Numbered from the stretch's first letter, positions 43,935 through 53,129 are shown. The stretch: DNA of 64,000 nucleotides from Candidatus Bathyarchaeota archaeon (GCA_026014545.1 JAOZIH010000009.1:1-64000), one strand, 5' to 3'. Made by a program: numbers and translations. Notes: a model not told the origin generated them from the sequence alone.

Positions 43935-43994
43935 GAAGCCGATGATGCGTGAAGAGCCGTCTGAATTGTGAAGAGATAGAGTAGCTGAGGCTTC
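43935..43994 (+). ncRNA. C/D-box sRNA candidate
   Basis: 60 nt with a terminal stem GAAGCC/GGCTTC (43935-43940/43989-43994), C box ATGATGC (43942-43948), D' CTGA (43961-43964), C' GTGAAGA (43968-43974) and D CTGA (43985-43988). The guide spacers are 12 nt (GTGAAGAGCCGT) and 10 nt (GATAGAGTAG), as in archaeal dual-guide 2'-O-methylation sRNAs. The C box has C in place of the last A, a position not needed for the k-turn G-A pairs. Targets were not identified. Confidence 0.7.
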
Positions 43995-44014
43995 ACTTTC
44001 AGCTACAATACATA

Positions 44015-44024
44015 TTTATTAAAA
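44015..44024 (+). promoter_or_regulatory. TATA box of srp54
   Basis: TTTATTAAAA 36-45 nt upstream of the SRP54 start, at a distance that gives a short leader. Confidence 0.4.
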
Positions 44025-44059
44025 GCTGCTAAGTTGTTGTTTAAGGCTGGAAACGTAAA

Positions 44060-45394
44060 ATGGCTCTAGAACGCTTAGGTTCTTCCCTTTACGAGGCACT
44101 AAAGAAGGTTTTCAAGGCTTCCGTGATAGATGAGGCTACGGTAAAGGAGCTTGTTCGTGACATACAAAGAGCTCTTCTTCAAGCTGACGTTAATGTTCAG
44201 CTTGTTCTCGGAATATCCAAGCGAATAGAGGAAAGAGCCCTAAAAGAAAATGTTCCGCCGGGCATCTCAAGACGTGAGCATGTGATAAAGGTAGTTTACG
44301 AAGAGTTAACCCGTTTTGTAGGCGATAAGCCTGTTCCACTTAGAATGGAGCCTGGGAAAAAGAAAATAATTATGCTCGTTGGGATCCAAGGCTCTGGAAA
44401 AACCACGGCAGCAGCTAAACTTGCGCGTTATTTCCAGAAAAGGGGATTAAAACCTGCCTTAATATGCGCAGACACTTACCGTCCCGGCGCATATGCGCAG
44501 CTTCAACAGCTAGCCAGCCGAATCAATGTTCCAGTTTACGGTGACGCTAAGGCAAAGGATCCTGTCAAAGTTGTTTTTGAAGGGTTAAAGCATTTCAGTG
44601 ATAAAGACTTGATAATAGTTGATACCGCGGGCCGCCACAAAGAAGAACAAGAGTTAATTAAAGAAATGAAGACTCTTGAAGCGAAAATTAAACCAGACGA
44701 AGTTATGCTTGTTATCGATGGCACAATTGGGCAGCAAGCGCTTATACAAGCCAAAGCTTTCCATGAGGCAACGCCCATAGGCGCAATACTAGTGACGAAA
44801 CTGGACGGATCTGCCAGAGGCGGAGGCGCTCTTTCTGCAGTCGCCGCCACAGGTGCACCTATAAAATTCATTGGCACAGGCGAAAAAACCGAAGACATCG
44901 AACCCTTCGTGCCCTCTCGCTTCATCGGCCGCCTCTTAGGTATGGGTGATCTTGAAACTCTTCTTGAAAAGGTCCGAGAGGCAGAAATTAAAGTTCCGGA
45001 AAAGAAAGCTAAGGCGATACTCAGCGGCAAATTCACCTTAACCGACATGTACGAGCAGTTCGAAGCCGTTAAAAGCATGGGGCCCTTCAGGAAAATCCTC
45101 AGCATGTTGCCAGGAATGTCTTATAATCTACCGGAGGATATGCTGAACACAGCGGAGGATCGGCTTGAAAGATGGCGTGTAATAATACAGTCTATGCGGC
45201 CTGAGGAAAAAGAAAATCCAAAAGTTTTAAACGCGTCACGGGTGAGGCGTATAGCACGTGGTTCAGGAACAAGTGAAAGAGATGTTAAAGAACTTTTAAA
45301 GCAGTACGTTATGATGCGGAAAATGCTAAAAATGTTCAAACGTAAAAAGAAGTTGCCGTTCATGGGTAAAGGTTTCCCCGCAGAGTTCAGGTAA
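44060..45394 (+). CDS. srp54: signal recognition particle GTPase SRP54
   Basis: Binds signal sequences and the SRP receptor. N-terminal four-helix domain, then the G domain with GIQGSGKTTAAAKLA (G1), DTYRPGAYAQL, VDTAGRHKEE (G3) and TKLDGSARGGGAL (G4). The methionine-rich M domain has ILSMLPGMSYNLPEDM and ends with MMRKMLKMFKRKKKL. 444 residues. Pus10 starts 6 nt downstream, opening a conserved translation operon. Confidence 0.96.
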   Translation: MALERLGSSLYEALKKVFKASVIDEATVKELVRDIQRALLQADVNVQLVLGISKRIEERALKENVPPGISRREHVIKVVYEELTRFVGDKPVPLRMEPGKKKIIMLVGIQGSGKTTAAAKLARYFQKRGLKPALICADTYRPGAYAQLQQLASRINVPVYGDAKAKDPVKVVFEGLKHFSDKDLIIVDTAGRHKEEQELIKEMKTLEAKIKPDEVMLVIDGTIGQQALIQAKAFHEATPIGAILVTKLDGSARGGGALSAVAATGAPIKFIGTGEKTEDIEPFVPSRFIGRLLGMGDLETLLEKVREAEIKVPEKKAKAILSGKFTLTDMYEQFEAVKSMGPFRKILSMLPGMSYNLPEDMLNTAEDRLERWRVIIQSMRPEEKENPKVLNASRVRRIARGSGTSERDVKELLKQYVMMRKMLKMFKRKKKLPFMGKGFPAEFR

Positions 45395-45400
45395 GCGCAT

Positions 45401-46744
45401 ATGGATATTTTAGATAAAGCGCTGGCTATGCTTAGCAAGTATCCTTTGTGCGACCATTGTCTGGGGCGTCAATTCGCTTTACTCGGCTACAACATAGAAA
45501 ATAAAGACCGAGGCAAAGCGTTAAAACTTGGCTTAATACTGGAGGCAAGCGCGCTTATCATGGCAAAAGATGATGTCGGCATCAAGAGGCTAAGGGTTCT
45601 CGCCGACAATGGTTTTTCTCATGAAGCAGAGGAAACATTGCACCACCTTAAAAAAAGAATCGCCAAAAAAGAGCAATCAAAAATATGCTTCTTATGTGAA
45701 GGCAAATTTCAGCTTTTGGACATTGTGATTAAAAAGGCTCTTCAAGCCATTGCAGAATACGAGTATACTAATTTTCTGGTTGGAATAGAACTACCGGTTA
45801 CTGTTGAAGAACGTGAAGACGAGTTTAAGGCTGCGTTCAACGTAAGTTATGGCGAAAGTATCAAACATGAGTTTGGGCGATTGCTGGGAAAACGTATAGC
45901 TGAGCTAACGGGCAAAGCGGTAGATTACAAGCAACCTGACATAGTTGTAATAGTTAACCCGTTCACTGAGCAAGTTAGAGTTCAAGTTAACCCGCTATTC
46001 ATTGCTGGAAGATACAGAAAGCTTGTCAGGGATATTCCGCAGTCGAAATGGTTCTGCTCAAGTTGCCACGGAAAAGGCTGCCAAAAATGCGGTGGAACCG
46101 GCAAGATGTATCCTGAATCCGTGGAGGAACTGATTTCTAAGCCATTTTTAGATGCCACAGCCGGCGAGAAAACCGCATTTCACGCTTCAGGAAGAGAGGA
46201 TGTCGATGCGCGGATGCTGGGTCCAGGTCGCCCCTTCGTGATTGAAGTTTTAAAGCCTAAAAGACGATTTTTAGACCTAAAAGCGATTGAAGCAACTGTT
46301 AACCTGCAAGCTAAAGGAAAAGTTGAAATTTCCAGTTTACGTTTTACCAACAAAGACGCTGTTAGGCGACTAAAGAAAGCTGAAACAGCGCAGAAAGAGT
46401 ACCATGCGCTTATCGAGTTTGAAAATGACGTTTCCGAAGAGGATCTGCGCCTTTTAGAAGAAAAGCTTAGCGGCGCTTTGATTAAGCAACAGACACCTCT
46501 GCGCGTTTTGCATAGAAGGGCAGATTTGACCCGAGAAAAGTACATATATGAGGTTAAAGTTAAGAAGGTGTCGCCTAAGAGCGCTCTGATGAAAATTCGC
46601 TGCCAAGGCGGCCTCTATGTTAAAGAATTGGTGTCTGGAGATGAAGGAAGAACAATGCCCAACGTTTCAGATTTGCTTGGAAACAGAGCGAAGACTCTAA
46701 AACTTGATGTCGTGAATGTTATAATAAATGATCCTGTAAGGTGA
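45401..46744 (+). CDS. pus10: tRNA pseudouridine synthase Pus10
   Basis: Makes pseudouridine 54 and 55 in archaeal tRNA. An N-terminal THUMP-type region has the Cys pairs CDHC (17-20) and CFLC. A zinc module CSSCHGKGCQKCGGTG precedes the catalytic domain, in which ASGREDVDARMLGPGRPFV carries the catalytic Asp. 447 residues. Its stop overlaps the alternative GTG of L21e. First gene after SRP54 in a translation operon. Confidence 0.94.
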   Translation: MDILDKALAMLSKYPLCDHCLGRQFALLGYNIENKDRGKALKLGLILEASALIMAKDDVGIKRLRVLADNGFSHEAEETLHHLKKRIAKKEQSKICFLCEGKFQLLDIVIKKALQAIAEYEYTNFLVGIELPVTVEEREDEFKAAFNVSYGESIKHEFGRLLGKRIAELTGKAVDYKQPDIVVIVNPFTEQVRVQVNPLFIAGRYRKLVRDIPQSKWFCSSCHGKGCQKCGGTGKMYPESVEELISKPFLDATAGEKTAFHASGREDVDARMLGPGRPFVIEVLKPKRRFLDLKAIEATVNLQAKGKVEISSLRFTNKDAVRRLKKAETAQKEYHALIEFENDVSEEDLRLLEEKLSGALIKQQTPLRVLHRRADLTREKYIYEVKVKKVSPKSALMKIRCQGGLYVKELVSGDEGRTMPNVSDLLGNRAKTLKLDVVNVIINDPVR

Positions 46745-46752
46745 AATATGAT

Positions 46753-47049
46753 ATGCGGGGCTCAAAAGGTTATCACACTGGAGCGCGTGGCATTCTTAAG
46801 AAGAAGCCACGTGAGAAAGGTAAACCGAAGCTTAGTAAGCTATTGACTAAATACGAGATTGGATCTAAAGTTATTATCAAGATGGATTCAAGTGTTCAAA
46901 AGGGTATGCCTCACAAACGTTTTCATGGCAAAATTGGCACAGTAGTAGAGAGACGCGGTCGTGGATACGTAGTAAGCGTACCTGCTGGTGACACCGTGAA
47001 GGAAATAATTGTTCGTTCTGAACATTTAGAGCCATATACGGGTAGTTAA
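46753..47049 (+). CDS. rpl21e: ribosomal protein L21e
   Basis: Large-subunit protein of 98 residues. MRGSKGYHTGARGIL at the start, VIIKMDSSVQKGMPHKRFHG and the KOW-like GKIGTVVERRGRGYVV. The ATG at 46753 is chosen because GGTGA lies 8 nt upstream and because relatives begin MxxSKGY; a GTG at 46741 overlaps the Pus10 stop. Rpo4 starts 1 nt after its stop. Confidence 0.93.
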   Translation: MRGSKGYHTGARGILKKKPREKGKPKLSKLLTKYEIGSKVIIKMDSSVQKGMPHKRFHGKIGTVVERRGRGYVVSVPAGDTVKEIIVRSEHLEPYTGS

Positions 47050-47050
47050 T

Positions 47051-47395
47051 ATGGTAAAGAATGAATTAAGCGAAACTAAACTGACATTACCTCAAGTTAA
47101 GAAAATCTTAGAGGCAATTGGGGAGGAAAATTTAGATCAGTTCCAAAGGCGCACACTAGATTATGTGAACAAATTTTCTAAAGTGGACGCTGAAACAGCG
47201 GAAAAACTGTTGAAAAAGCTTGTAGCAGAGTTCGGACTTGACGAGGCTGAAGCAGTTCAAATCGTGAATTGTATGCCTGAGACGGTAGATGAACTGCGAA
47301 TTTTCTTAGCTGGCGGCCGCAAGATAATTGAAACCGCCAAGTTGGAAGCAATTATCGCACTTTTAAACGAAAGCAGAACTGTTAAAGCTTCTTAA
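47051..47395 (+). CDS. rpoF: RNA polymerase subunit Rpo4/F
   Basis: Forms the stalk of archaeal RNA polymerase with Rpo7. 114 residues with the helical HRDC-like fold: LTLPQVKKILEAIGEE, QRRTLDYVNKFSKVD and the C-terminal ETVDELRIFLAGGRKIIE. Located between L21e and DUF655, as in most archaea. Confidence 0.92.
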   Translation: MVKNELSETKLTLPQVKKILEAIGEENLDQFQRRTLDYVNKFSKVDAETAEKLLKKLVAEFGLDEAEAVQIVNCMPETVDELRIFLAGGRKIIETAKLEAIIALLNESRTVKAS

Positions 47396-47452
47396 TCGAC
47401 TAAGAATTTTTAAGCAGTAACAGCCAATAAAGAATTAGGCCTAGTGACTAAT

Positions 47453-48019
47453 ATGGAAAAGCGATACGAAGAGTACGCTTATGTATTAGACTTCTTGCCG
47501 CATGGGCGTCCCGGATTCCGGCCAGCAGGTAGGGCAGGATATCGAGCGGGAGCTCTAATTCAGTGTGTTGGCGAAGAGTTTTTCACGCTGCTAGAGGCTT
47601 TGGTGAAGGAAGGCTTAGTTCTTAAGCCCGGTGACCGTGTTTATGTGGGGAAAGATGCTCGTGAAGAAGTTACGTACATCATTGGTCGCATCGGCTTTGA
47701 CGAGTTGACGGCTGCTGCAAAAGCGGAGCTTCCAAGTGTAATAACTCGTATAGTATTGAATCGTGAACAGTGGTTTGTGAACTTTTTCAATACTGCCCGC
47801 GCAATTACACCGCGTATGCATGCGCTGGAACTTGTTCCAGGCATTGGTAAGAAGTACATGTGGCAAGTTATTAATGAACGTGAAAAGCGGCCTTTCGAGA
47901 GTTTTGAAGATCTGCAGAAACGAACCGAGCTACCTAATCCCGTGAAGTTGATAGCGAAACGAGTTATGGAGGAACTTGAAGGCCAAAGCAAGTATCGCTT
48001 GTTCACACGGGCGCAGTAA
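47453..48019 (+). CDS. DUF655 protein (HhH-type nucleic-acid-binding)
   Basis: About 188 residues. Starts with YAYVLDFLPHGRPGF, then an OB-like region VLKPGDRVYVGKDAREE, and ends in a helix-hairpin-helix-like LVPGIGKKYMWQVINEREK. The family is always near rpoF and ksgA in archaea and probably acts in ribosome assembly or RNA metabolism. The ATG at 47453 is preferred to GTG 47444. Confidence 0.88.
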   Translation: MEKRYEEYAYVLDFLPHGRPGFRPAGRAGYRAGALIQCVGEEFFTLLEALVKEGLVLKPGDRVYVGKDAREEVTYIIGRIGFDELTAAAKAELPSVITRIVLNREQWFVNFFNTARAITPRMHALELVPGIGKKYMWQVINEREKRPFESFEDLQKRTELPNPVKLIAKRVMEELEGQSKYRLFTRAQ

Positions 48020-48029
48020 GGCGTAAAAA

Positions 48030-48848
48030 ATGAGCATTTCGGAAACGAAGCGTCTGCTTCGAAAGCATCGAATTGTTCCGAATAAGCTTTTGGGGCAGAA
48101 CTTCATGGTAGATGCTTCGCTTTTCTCGCTGTTGAGCGCTTATGCAGCGCTTGATAAATCCGATATAGTGCTGGACGCTGGCGCAGGATTTGGTTTTCTA
48201 ACCCGTTTTCTAGCCGACAAATGTAAAGCGGTAATAGCGGTTGAAAAGGATTCGCTTATCGCTGAAGTGTTACGTGAACAGCTCAGATGTGTAAGTAATG
48301 TGACCGTAGTCGAAGGCGATGTACTGCACGTGGCATTGCCCCAGTTTGACAAAGTAGTTTCAATCCCGCCATATTATCTATCTACATGTTTGGTTACGTG
48401 GTTGTTTGAACAGAAAATAAAGTGTGCAGTGCTGGTTTTGCAGAGGGAATTCGCTAATCGTCTTGTAGCCGCTGTAGGTAGTGAAGATTACGGATGGTTA
48501 ACTGTTGTTGCCCGGCACAGCGTGGAGGTTGAGCTTTTGGATGCTGTTCCTAAATCCATGTTCTATCCTCAACCAGAAGTCGATTCAGTAATAGTGCGGT
48601 TAACACCTTGGAAAACTGCGCCTTTCGAAGTGAAGAATGCAGCGTTATTTAGGCGGATGGTTAAGCAGCTTTTCACTCAGCGCAATAAGAATCTTCGCAA
48701 TGCTCTCGTGCCTTTCCTCGTAAGCACATTCAGAATGCCTAAAGAAGATGCTAAAAGGTTATCTAATGCTTTTTCGTTTAGTAACCAGCGTGTGCGGAAA
48801 CTGCCGCCTGAAGTTTTTGGAGCCTTAGCAAATGACCTCCTCAACTAA
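48030..48848 (+). CDS. ksgA: KsgA/Dim1 rRNA adenine dimethyltransferase
   Basis: Methylates two adjacent adenines near the 3' end of 16S rRNA. LLGQNFMVDASLF, the SAM site VLDAGAGFGFLTRFL, acidic IAVEKDSLI and FYPQPEVDSVIV near the C terminus are present. Motif IV, normally NLPY, reads SIPPYYLS, so the catalytic Asn appears replaced by Ile. 272 residues. It overlaps the next methyltransferase gene by 17 nt. Confidence 0.92.
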   Translation: MSISETKRLLRKHRIVPNKLLGQNFMVDASLFSLLSAYAALDKSDIVLDAGAGFGFLTRFLADKCKAVIAVEKDSLIAEVLREQLRCVSNVTVVEGDVLHVALPQFDKVVSIPPYYLSTCLVTWLFEQKIKCAVLVLQREFANRLVAAVGSEDYGWLTVVARHSVEVELLDAVPKSMFYPQPEVDSVIVRLTPWKTAPFEVKNAALFRRMVKQLFTQRNKNLRNALVPFLVSTFRMPKEDAKRLSNAFSFSNQRVRKLPPEVFGALANDLLN

Positions 48849-49446
48849 GCGAGTTTACTTCGATGATTACGTGTTTTTTGTTGATGAAAATGTATACGAA
48901 CCAGCGGAGGATTCGTTTCTCTTTGCTGAAAATCTTGAGGTTGAAGATGGTGAACGCGTATTAGACATGGGTACTGGCTGCGGCATCCTCGGGATACTTG
49001 CTTCTACGAAAGCGCGGGAAGTTATTGCTGTTGACGTGAACCCGTATGCTGTTCGCTGTGCAAAGTACAACTCAAAGGTTAATAATGTACGTAGTAAAAT
49101 CGCCATCGTGCAAAGTGACTTATTCACGTGGTTAAGCGAAAACGCAAAGTTTGATTTGGTGCTTTTTAATGCACCTTACTTGCCTGAAAATGACCGCATA
49201 TCAGACTCTTGGATTGCCCGCGCATGGGCAGGCGGCGTCACTGGGAGGCAAATAATTGACTGCTTCATTTCCGCTGTTCCGAAGTATTTAAAGCGGTCAG
49301 GCCGGGTTCTTTTGATGCAGTCTAACCTCGCGAATGTAAATGAAACAGTGTTCAAATTTGCTGAATTTAATATGCACACGCGATTTTTAGTAAAACATGA
49401 TTTGCCGTTTTTTGAAACTCTAGTTCTTTTAGAAGCTTATTTTTAA
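48832..49446 (+). CDS. HemK/Mtq2-type protein glutamine methyltransferase
   Basis: SAM-dependent methyltransferase of 204 residues, the size of the archaeal/eukaryal Mtq2 type that methylates the GGQ glutamine of release factor. YEPAEDSFLFAENL at the N terminus, the SAM site VLDMGTGCGILGILAS, VDVNPYAVRCAKYN and the catalytic-loop motif LFNAPYLPEND (NPPY variant). Overlaps ksgA. Confidence 0.88.
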   Translation: MTSSTKRVYFDDYVFFVDENVYEPAEDSFLFAENLEVEDGERVLDMGTGCGILGILASTKAREVIAVDVNPYAVRCAKYNSKVNNVRSKIAIVQSDLFTWLSENAKFDLVLFNAPYLPENDRISDSWIARAWAGGVTGRQIIDCFISAVPKYLKRSGRVLLMQSNLANVNETVFKFAEFNMHTRFLVKHDLPFFETLVLLEAYF

Positions 49447-49515
49447 CCGATTTTAAGTAATAAACACATTATTATCCTTTATTTTAACATTCTTCCTGAA
49501 ATTTCAATTTTATAT

Positions 49516-50364
49516 TCAAGTAATGTGTATGTCAGCAGCTAGTTGGAACCAGTTTGGACCAGTGCTTCTCACAACACGAACAAAAGGCACTTCAAAATTT
49601 ATGCCTAAGGAATCAAGAGTGCTCACTATTTTACGCCTAGTTTTTTCAGCGGGGTTTTCAGTTTTGGTGGCATGCTCAAAATCATAGTAGTGTATCCATC
49701 CTCCAGAGGCCTTAAGTGCGGAAATAGCGTAAGGCAAATATGTGAGCGCTTTTTCAGGCAAAGGCATCAGCACCCTGTCTGCCACTTGTTGAAGGCGGCT
49801 TTTAATGATTTCTTGCGCATCGCCCAGCAACGGGATCACCTTATCGTAAACTCGGTTAAGCCTAACGTTTTCTTGCATTAACTGAACTGCTGCGGCGTTA
49901 ACGTCTATGGAAAACACTTTTGTAGCCTTTGAATGTTTAGCAATTATAATGGAAAAGCAACCCACACCGGCAAACATGTTTACCACTGCCTCGTTAGGTT
50001 CCACTAGTGTTGCGATGCGCATCCTTTCGTGGGAAAGCCTTGGAGAAAAATAACACTTCGCTAAGTCAACCATGAACAAGCAGCCAAATTCTCTGTGAAT
50101 CGTGCTTGTTTTGTTTTCGCCAGCCACATGAATTAAGCGGCGTAGTCTGAAGTCTCCAGCCACAGGACTTGTTTGGCGTAATATCGTTTTCACATTTTTA
50201 TGGATGCCCATTATTGTTTTTGCAATAATTTGTGCTTCGTTTTCTGTTGCATTGGGCGGTAGCTTGATTATAGCAATATCGCCTACGATGTCAAAGGAAT
50301 TGTAAACTTTGCTTAAATCTTTGGAGAGAACTTCCGCAAGAGTTCGCCTTAACCTTTTCCTCAT
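49516..50364 (-). CDS. trm5: Trm5-like tRNA (guanine-37-N1) methyltransferase
   Basis: Makes m1G37, the first step toward wyosine in tRNA-Phe. 282 residues with the D2 domain (SKVYNSFDIVGDIAIIKLPP) and the methyltransferase domain: FSPRLSHERMRIA, MFAGVGCFSIIIA, VFSIDVNAAAVQLM and MPLPEKALTYLP. The N-terminal D1 domain is short or missing, as in the smaller archaeal forms. Taw1, the next enzyme in the pathway, is at 53371. Confidence 0.88.
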   Translation of the reverse strand: MRKRLRRTLAEVLSKDLSKVYNSFDIVGDIAIIKLPPNATENEAQIIAKTIMGIHKNVKTILRQTSPVAGDFRLRRLIHVAGENKTSTIHREFGCLFMVDLAKCYFSPRLSHERMRIATLVEPNEAVVNMFAGVGCFSIIIAKHSKATKVFSIDVNAAAVQLMQENVRLNRVYDKVIPLLGDAQEIIKSRLQQVADRVLMPLPEKALTYLPYAISALKASGGWIHYYDFEHATKTENPAEKTRRKIVSTLDSLGINFEVPFVRVVRSTGPNWFQLAADIHIT

Positions 50365-50443
50365 CTTTACCCTTCATTAACTTAAAGAACATCGGAAACA
50401 TTTAAAAGCAAAATGCTTTTCCTTTGTAAAAGAGGTTACTTCA

Positions 50444-50605
50444 ATGGAAAAAACAGGAATCGTTTACGAATGTTTGAAGTGCGGTTCGCCAGTGTCTTCT
50501 GAAGAATTGGAGCTTCGCGGTGGCGAGACAAAGTGCACAGTCTGCGGCTATAGGATACTAAAGAAGGTAAAACCGCCCGTGGTTAAGCGTTTGAAAGCCA
50601 GATAA
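50444..50605 (+). CDS. rpoP: RNA polymerase subunit Rpo12/P
   Basis: 53 residues. MEKTGIVYECLKCG and TKCTVCGYRILKK form the zinc ribbon of the archaeal Rpb12 homologue, followed by a basic tail. GAGGT lies 7-8 nt before the ATG. Divergent from Trm5. Confidence 0.9.
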   Translation: MEKTGIVYECLKCGSPVSSEELELRGGETKCTVCGYRILKKVKPPVVKRLKAR

Positions 50606-50643
50606 AAGAAAAAGCGGTATCATTTTTCGCTTACACGGAAGCT

Positions 50644-50955
50644 TTAGAACAGTTCTCGGTCTCCAATCTTGCGCAGAGCCTTTCCCCGTAGCTTTATCGT
50701 ATGGCCCATTATCTCTTCAGGAGCTTTTTCCACAGTTTTGCGTTTAACTGTTTCTCCGCAGATTCCTCTCGGCAACAGGCGTCTTTTAACACAGAGTGCA
50801 TACGTACAATTTGCCACATTACATGCATCGTCAGTCCATCTGCACCATACAGAGTCGCGACGGTAGAAAGCAGCGTTTTTAGCGCATTTAAAGTATTGAC
50901 ATAGAGGAGAACAAGCTTTTGTCTGAGCCAAAAGATACACCTCTATCTTTTTCAT
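50644..50955 (-). CDS. cysteine-rich protein of unknown function
   Basis: 103 residues with eight cysteines in the first two-thirds (CSPLCQYFKC, WCRWTDDACNVANC, ALC, GICG) and a basic C terminus. The spacing suggests iron-sulfur or zinc binding. I do not recognise the family. A TATA-like GTTTATATGG precedes it on the minus strand. Confidence 0.65.
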   Translation of the reverse strand: MKKIEVYLLAQTKACSPLCQYFKCAKNAAFYRRDSVWCRWTDDACNVANCTYALCVKRRLLPRGICGETVKRKTVEKAPEEIMGHTIKLRGKALRKIGDRELF

Positions 50956-51050
50956 AAAAATTCGATGTTGCTTTACACTCCACGCGTTTTATCTCTTTTG
51001 GAAGCCATATAAACTTTTTTATTTTAAACTTATGATTATATATCTCACTT

Positions 51051-53129
51051 TTATGCTTCCCGCTTTTTCTTTCTATAACTTTCTAAAATCAGAAACAGAG
51101 TTATCCCCCCAATAATTATAATGAGAGTTGCCAGTACGCTGCTTTCAACTATAAATGGGCCTATAAGTACATGTTTGGCCATTTTAATCTGTATTGTTGC
51201 TGGTTCACTAATTTGAACGGTCGCTGCTTCGTAAAGATTCTCTAAGTCAGTATGATACGCGATGATTTGCAGATTGCCCCCTATTACGCTGGTAAATGTT
51301 GCGGCACCATCTGCCTGTGTAACTGCTGACCATGACACTCCGCCTATACCTTTGAGTAGAACATTTACGTTAGGAATTGGCTGCCCGAAACAATCTACAA
51401 CTGTTACTTTTACTTGGATATTGCAGAGATTGCAGTGAATCTCACGCTGTGTATCGCTAAAGACCTCGATAAAAGTTTCATACAGCAAAATATTGTCTGT
51501 ATAAACCCGAGTTTTGTATTTTCCAAATGTAACCTCCAAGCTTGCTGCTCCTGTAGTGTCAGCCTCAACACCGTAGAATAAGCCTGTTGTTGCCTCAAAC
51601 ATTTCTATACGAGCGTTAGGAATCGCGTTTCTGCTGTAGTCAAGCACTGTTAAGCTGAGTGTTTGAGCTGGACACATTATAAGCACTTCCGAAGTTGGCT
51701 GCGCCGTGAGAATATTAACAGTGCGGTTGCCGCTGTTGAAAACTACACTGTAAAGGGAAGCATTAATGATGTAACTTATACCTGCGAGAGTAGAGTTTAA
51801 AGTAAACGTGCCCGAGAGGCCTGTTTGGCCAGAGACCAAGCCTGTCTTTGTTAAGCTTTCCTTTGTTGTGGTATATTGGTATGTGATGTCTATGTTAACG
51901 AATGGCAGTAAATTTCCGTTTTTATCTTTAACAGTTATTCTAAGATTCGTCAATTCGCAGGGCAAATTAAAGGAGTCTTCAGCGGTTATGGTAACATTTA
52001 TTTTGCCAACTTGGACATCATTCCAATATGCGGTTATGATGTGGTTGCCCTTCTCCAGCTTCAAAGTGGCGATTCCATCATTTCCACTTGTGCTGTTAAA
52101 TCTCTCATTTGATACTTGGTCCGTGGCTTCAACCATTATTTGAGGCACAGGCTCACTTGCCAAGTTTATAGTTTTGAATTTAACCGAATAACCAGGAATG
52201 GTGAAGAGTTGCGAGTCAAGTACAAGTTTGGATGCGTTATGTGCTGTTATGGTTATATTATATTCGCCGAGTAGAGCATCAGATGGAACTGTCCATGTAG
52301 CGCTAATTATGCCTTCGCTTGAGGCAATTACGTCGGCAGTATGCACATTAACACCAGTTTTTGTGTATGTAATTGTTATTGTTGCTGCCTCGTTAGGTTG
52401 ATATCCTATAGCGCGAATCATCACGGATTGGTCTCTATGATATTCACTTGAGCTAATGAAACCCACAAAAAATTGGCCAGTTGCCAACTGTTGCGTCTCG
52501 TTGAAATACACTTGGTATATCCCCGTGTAATTGGTGAGCGCGCCTGAAGGCTGAAAATCAGTGGCTGGATAAGTAAGCTGAGCCTGTGCTGTTCCTTGGT
52601 TCGTACTTGATAACATAATTAACTTTGAATAAGACGTATTGAGTGGCGCTGGAAGCTTCACAGTTATGTTAGCATGATATTGTGTATTTGGTTGCGCGCC
52701 TGTAAGAGTAACATTTAGTGACACAAAGTTTCCTTGCTGAAGAAGCACAGGAGCGGGGGGCTCAATTGCTTTAATATAGTATGCGGCGATTATGTTGAAG
52801 TTCTGCGTGGCGTTTATGTTTTTAGCGACATCTCTTAGTGTTATCGTGTAAGTGCCACCGGGGAGTTCTGGTATTGTGAAATTTGCATTCACATTATATC
52901 CTTTTGAGTTATTGCTTACAACAAGTTTGTCGCCAAACCAAATTTCATATTTACCATCGCTTGTATCGATGGTGCCTTGCAGATTAACGCTTTGAGCTAC
53001 AGTGCCTTGTCCTTGAGGGCTAACTAAGTAGATATTCACGCCTGTTTGCGCGTGAACCAGCGGCAGAGGCATTAAGGACAAGGCTATAACCATTAAAATT
53101 ACGAATGCAGATGTAACTTTTTCCTTCAA
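51051..53129 (-). CDS. large secreted surface protein with C-terminal membrane anchor
   Basis: 692 residues: a signal peptide (SAFVILMVIALSLMPLPLVHA), several Ig-like or carboxypeptidase-regulatory-like beta repeats (for example IEVFDSDTQ-type joins, VTVVDCFGQPIPNVNVLLKG, LTVLDYSRNAIPNARIEMFE), many N-glycosylation sequons, and a C-terminal helix VLATLIIIIGGITLFLIL followed by a basic stop-transfer tail. Probably a cell-surface adhesin or S-layer-associated protein. TTG start with GGAG 8 nt upstream. Confidence 0.75.
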   Translation of the reverse strand: MKEKVTSAFVILMVIALSLMPLPLVHAQTGVNIYLVSPQGQGTVAQSVNLQGTIDTSDGKYEIWFGDKLVVSNNSKGYNVNANFTIPELPGGTYTITLRDVAKNINATQNFNIIAAYYIKAIEPPAPVLLQQGNFVSLNVTLTGAQPNTQYHANITVKLPAPLNTSYSKLIMLSSTNQGTAQAQLTYPATDFQPSGALTNYTGIYQVYFNETQQLATGQFFVGFISSSEYHRDQSVMIRAIGYQPNEAATITITYTKTGVNVHTADVIASSEGIISATWTVPSDALLGEYNITITAHNASKLVLDSQLFTIPGYSVKFKTINLASEPVPQIMVEATDQVSNERFNSTSGNDGIATLKLEKGNHIITAYWNDVQVGKINVTITAEDSFNLPCELTNLRITVKDKNGNLLPFVNIDITYQYTTTKESLTKTGLVSGQTGLSGTFTLNSTLAGISYIINASLYSVVFNSGNRTVNILTAQPTSEVLIMCPAQTLSLTVLDYSRNAIPNARIEMFEATTGLFYGVEADTTGAASLEVTFGKYKTRVYTDNILLYETFIEVFSDTQREIHCNLCNIQVKVTVVDCFGQPIPNVNVLLKGIGGVSWSAVTQADGAATFTSVIGGNLQIIAYHTDLENLYEAATVQISEPATIQIKMAKHVLIGPFIVESSVLATLIIIIGGITLFLILESYRKKKREA

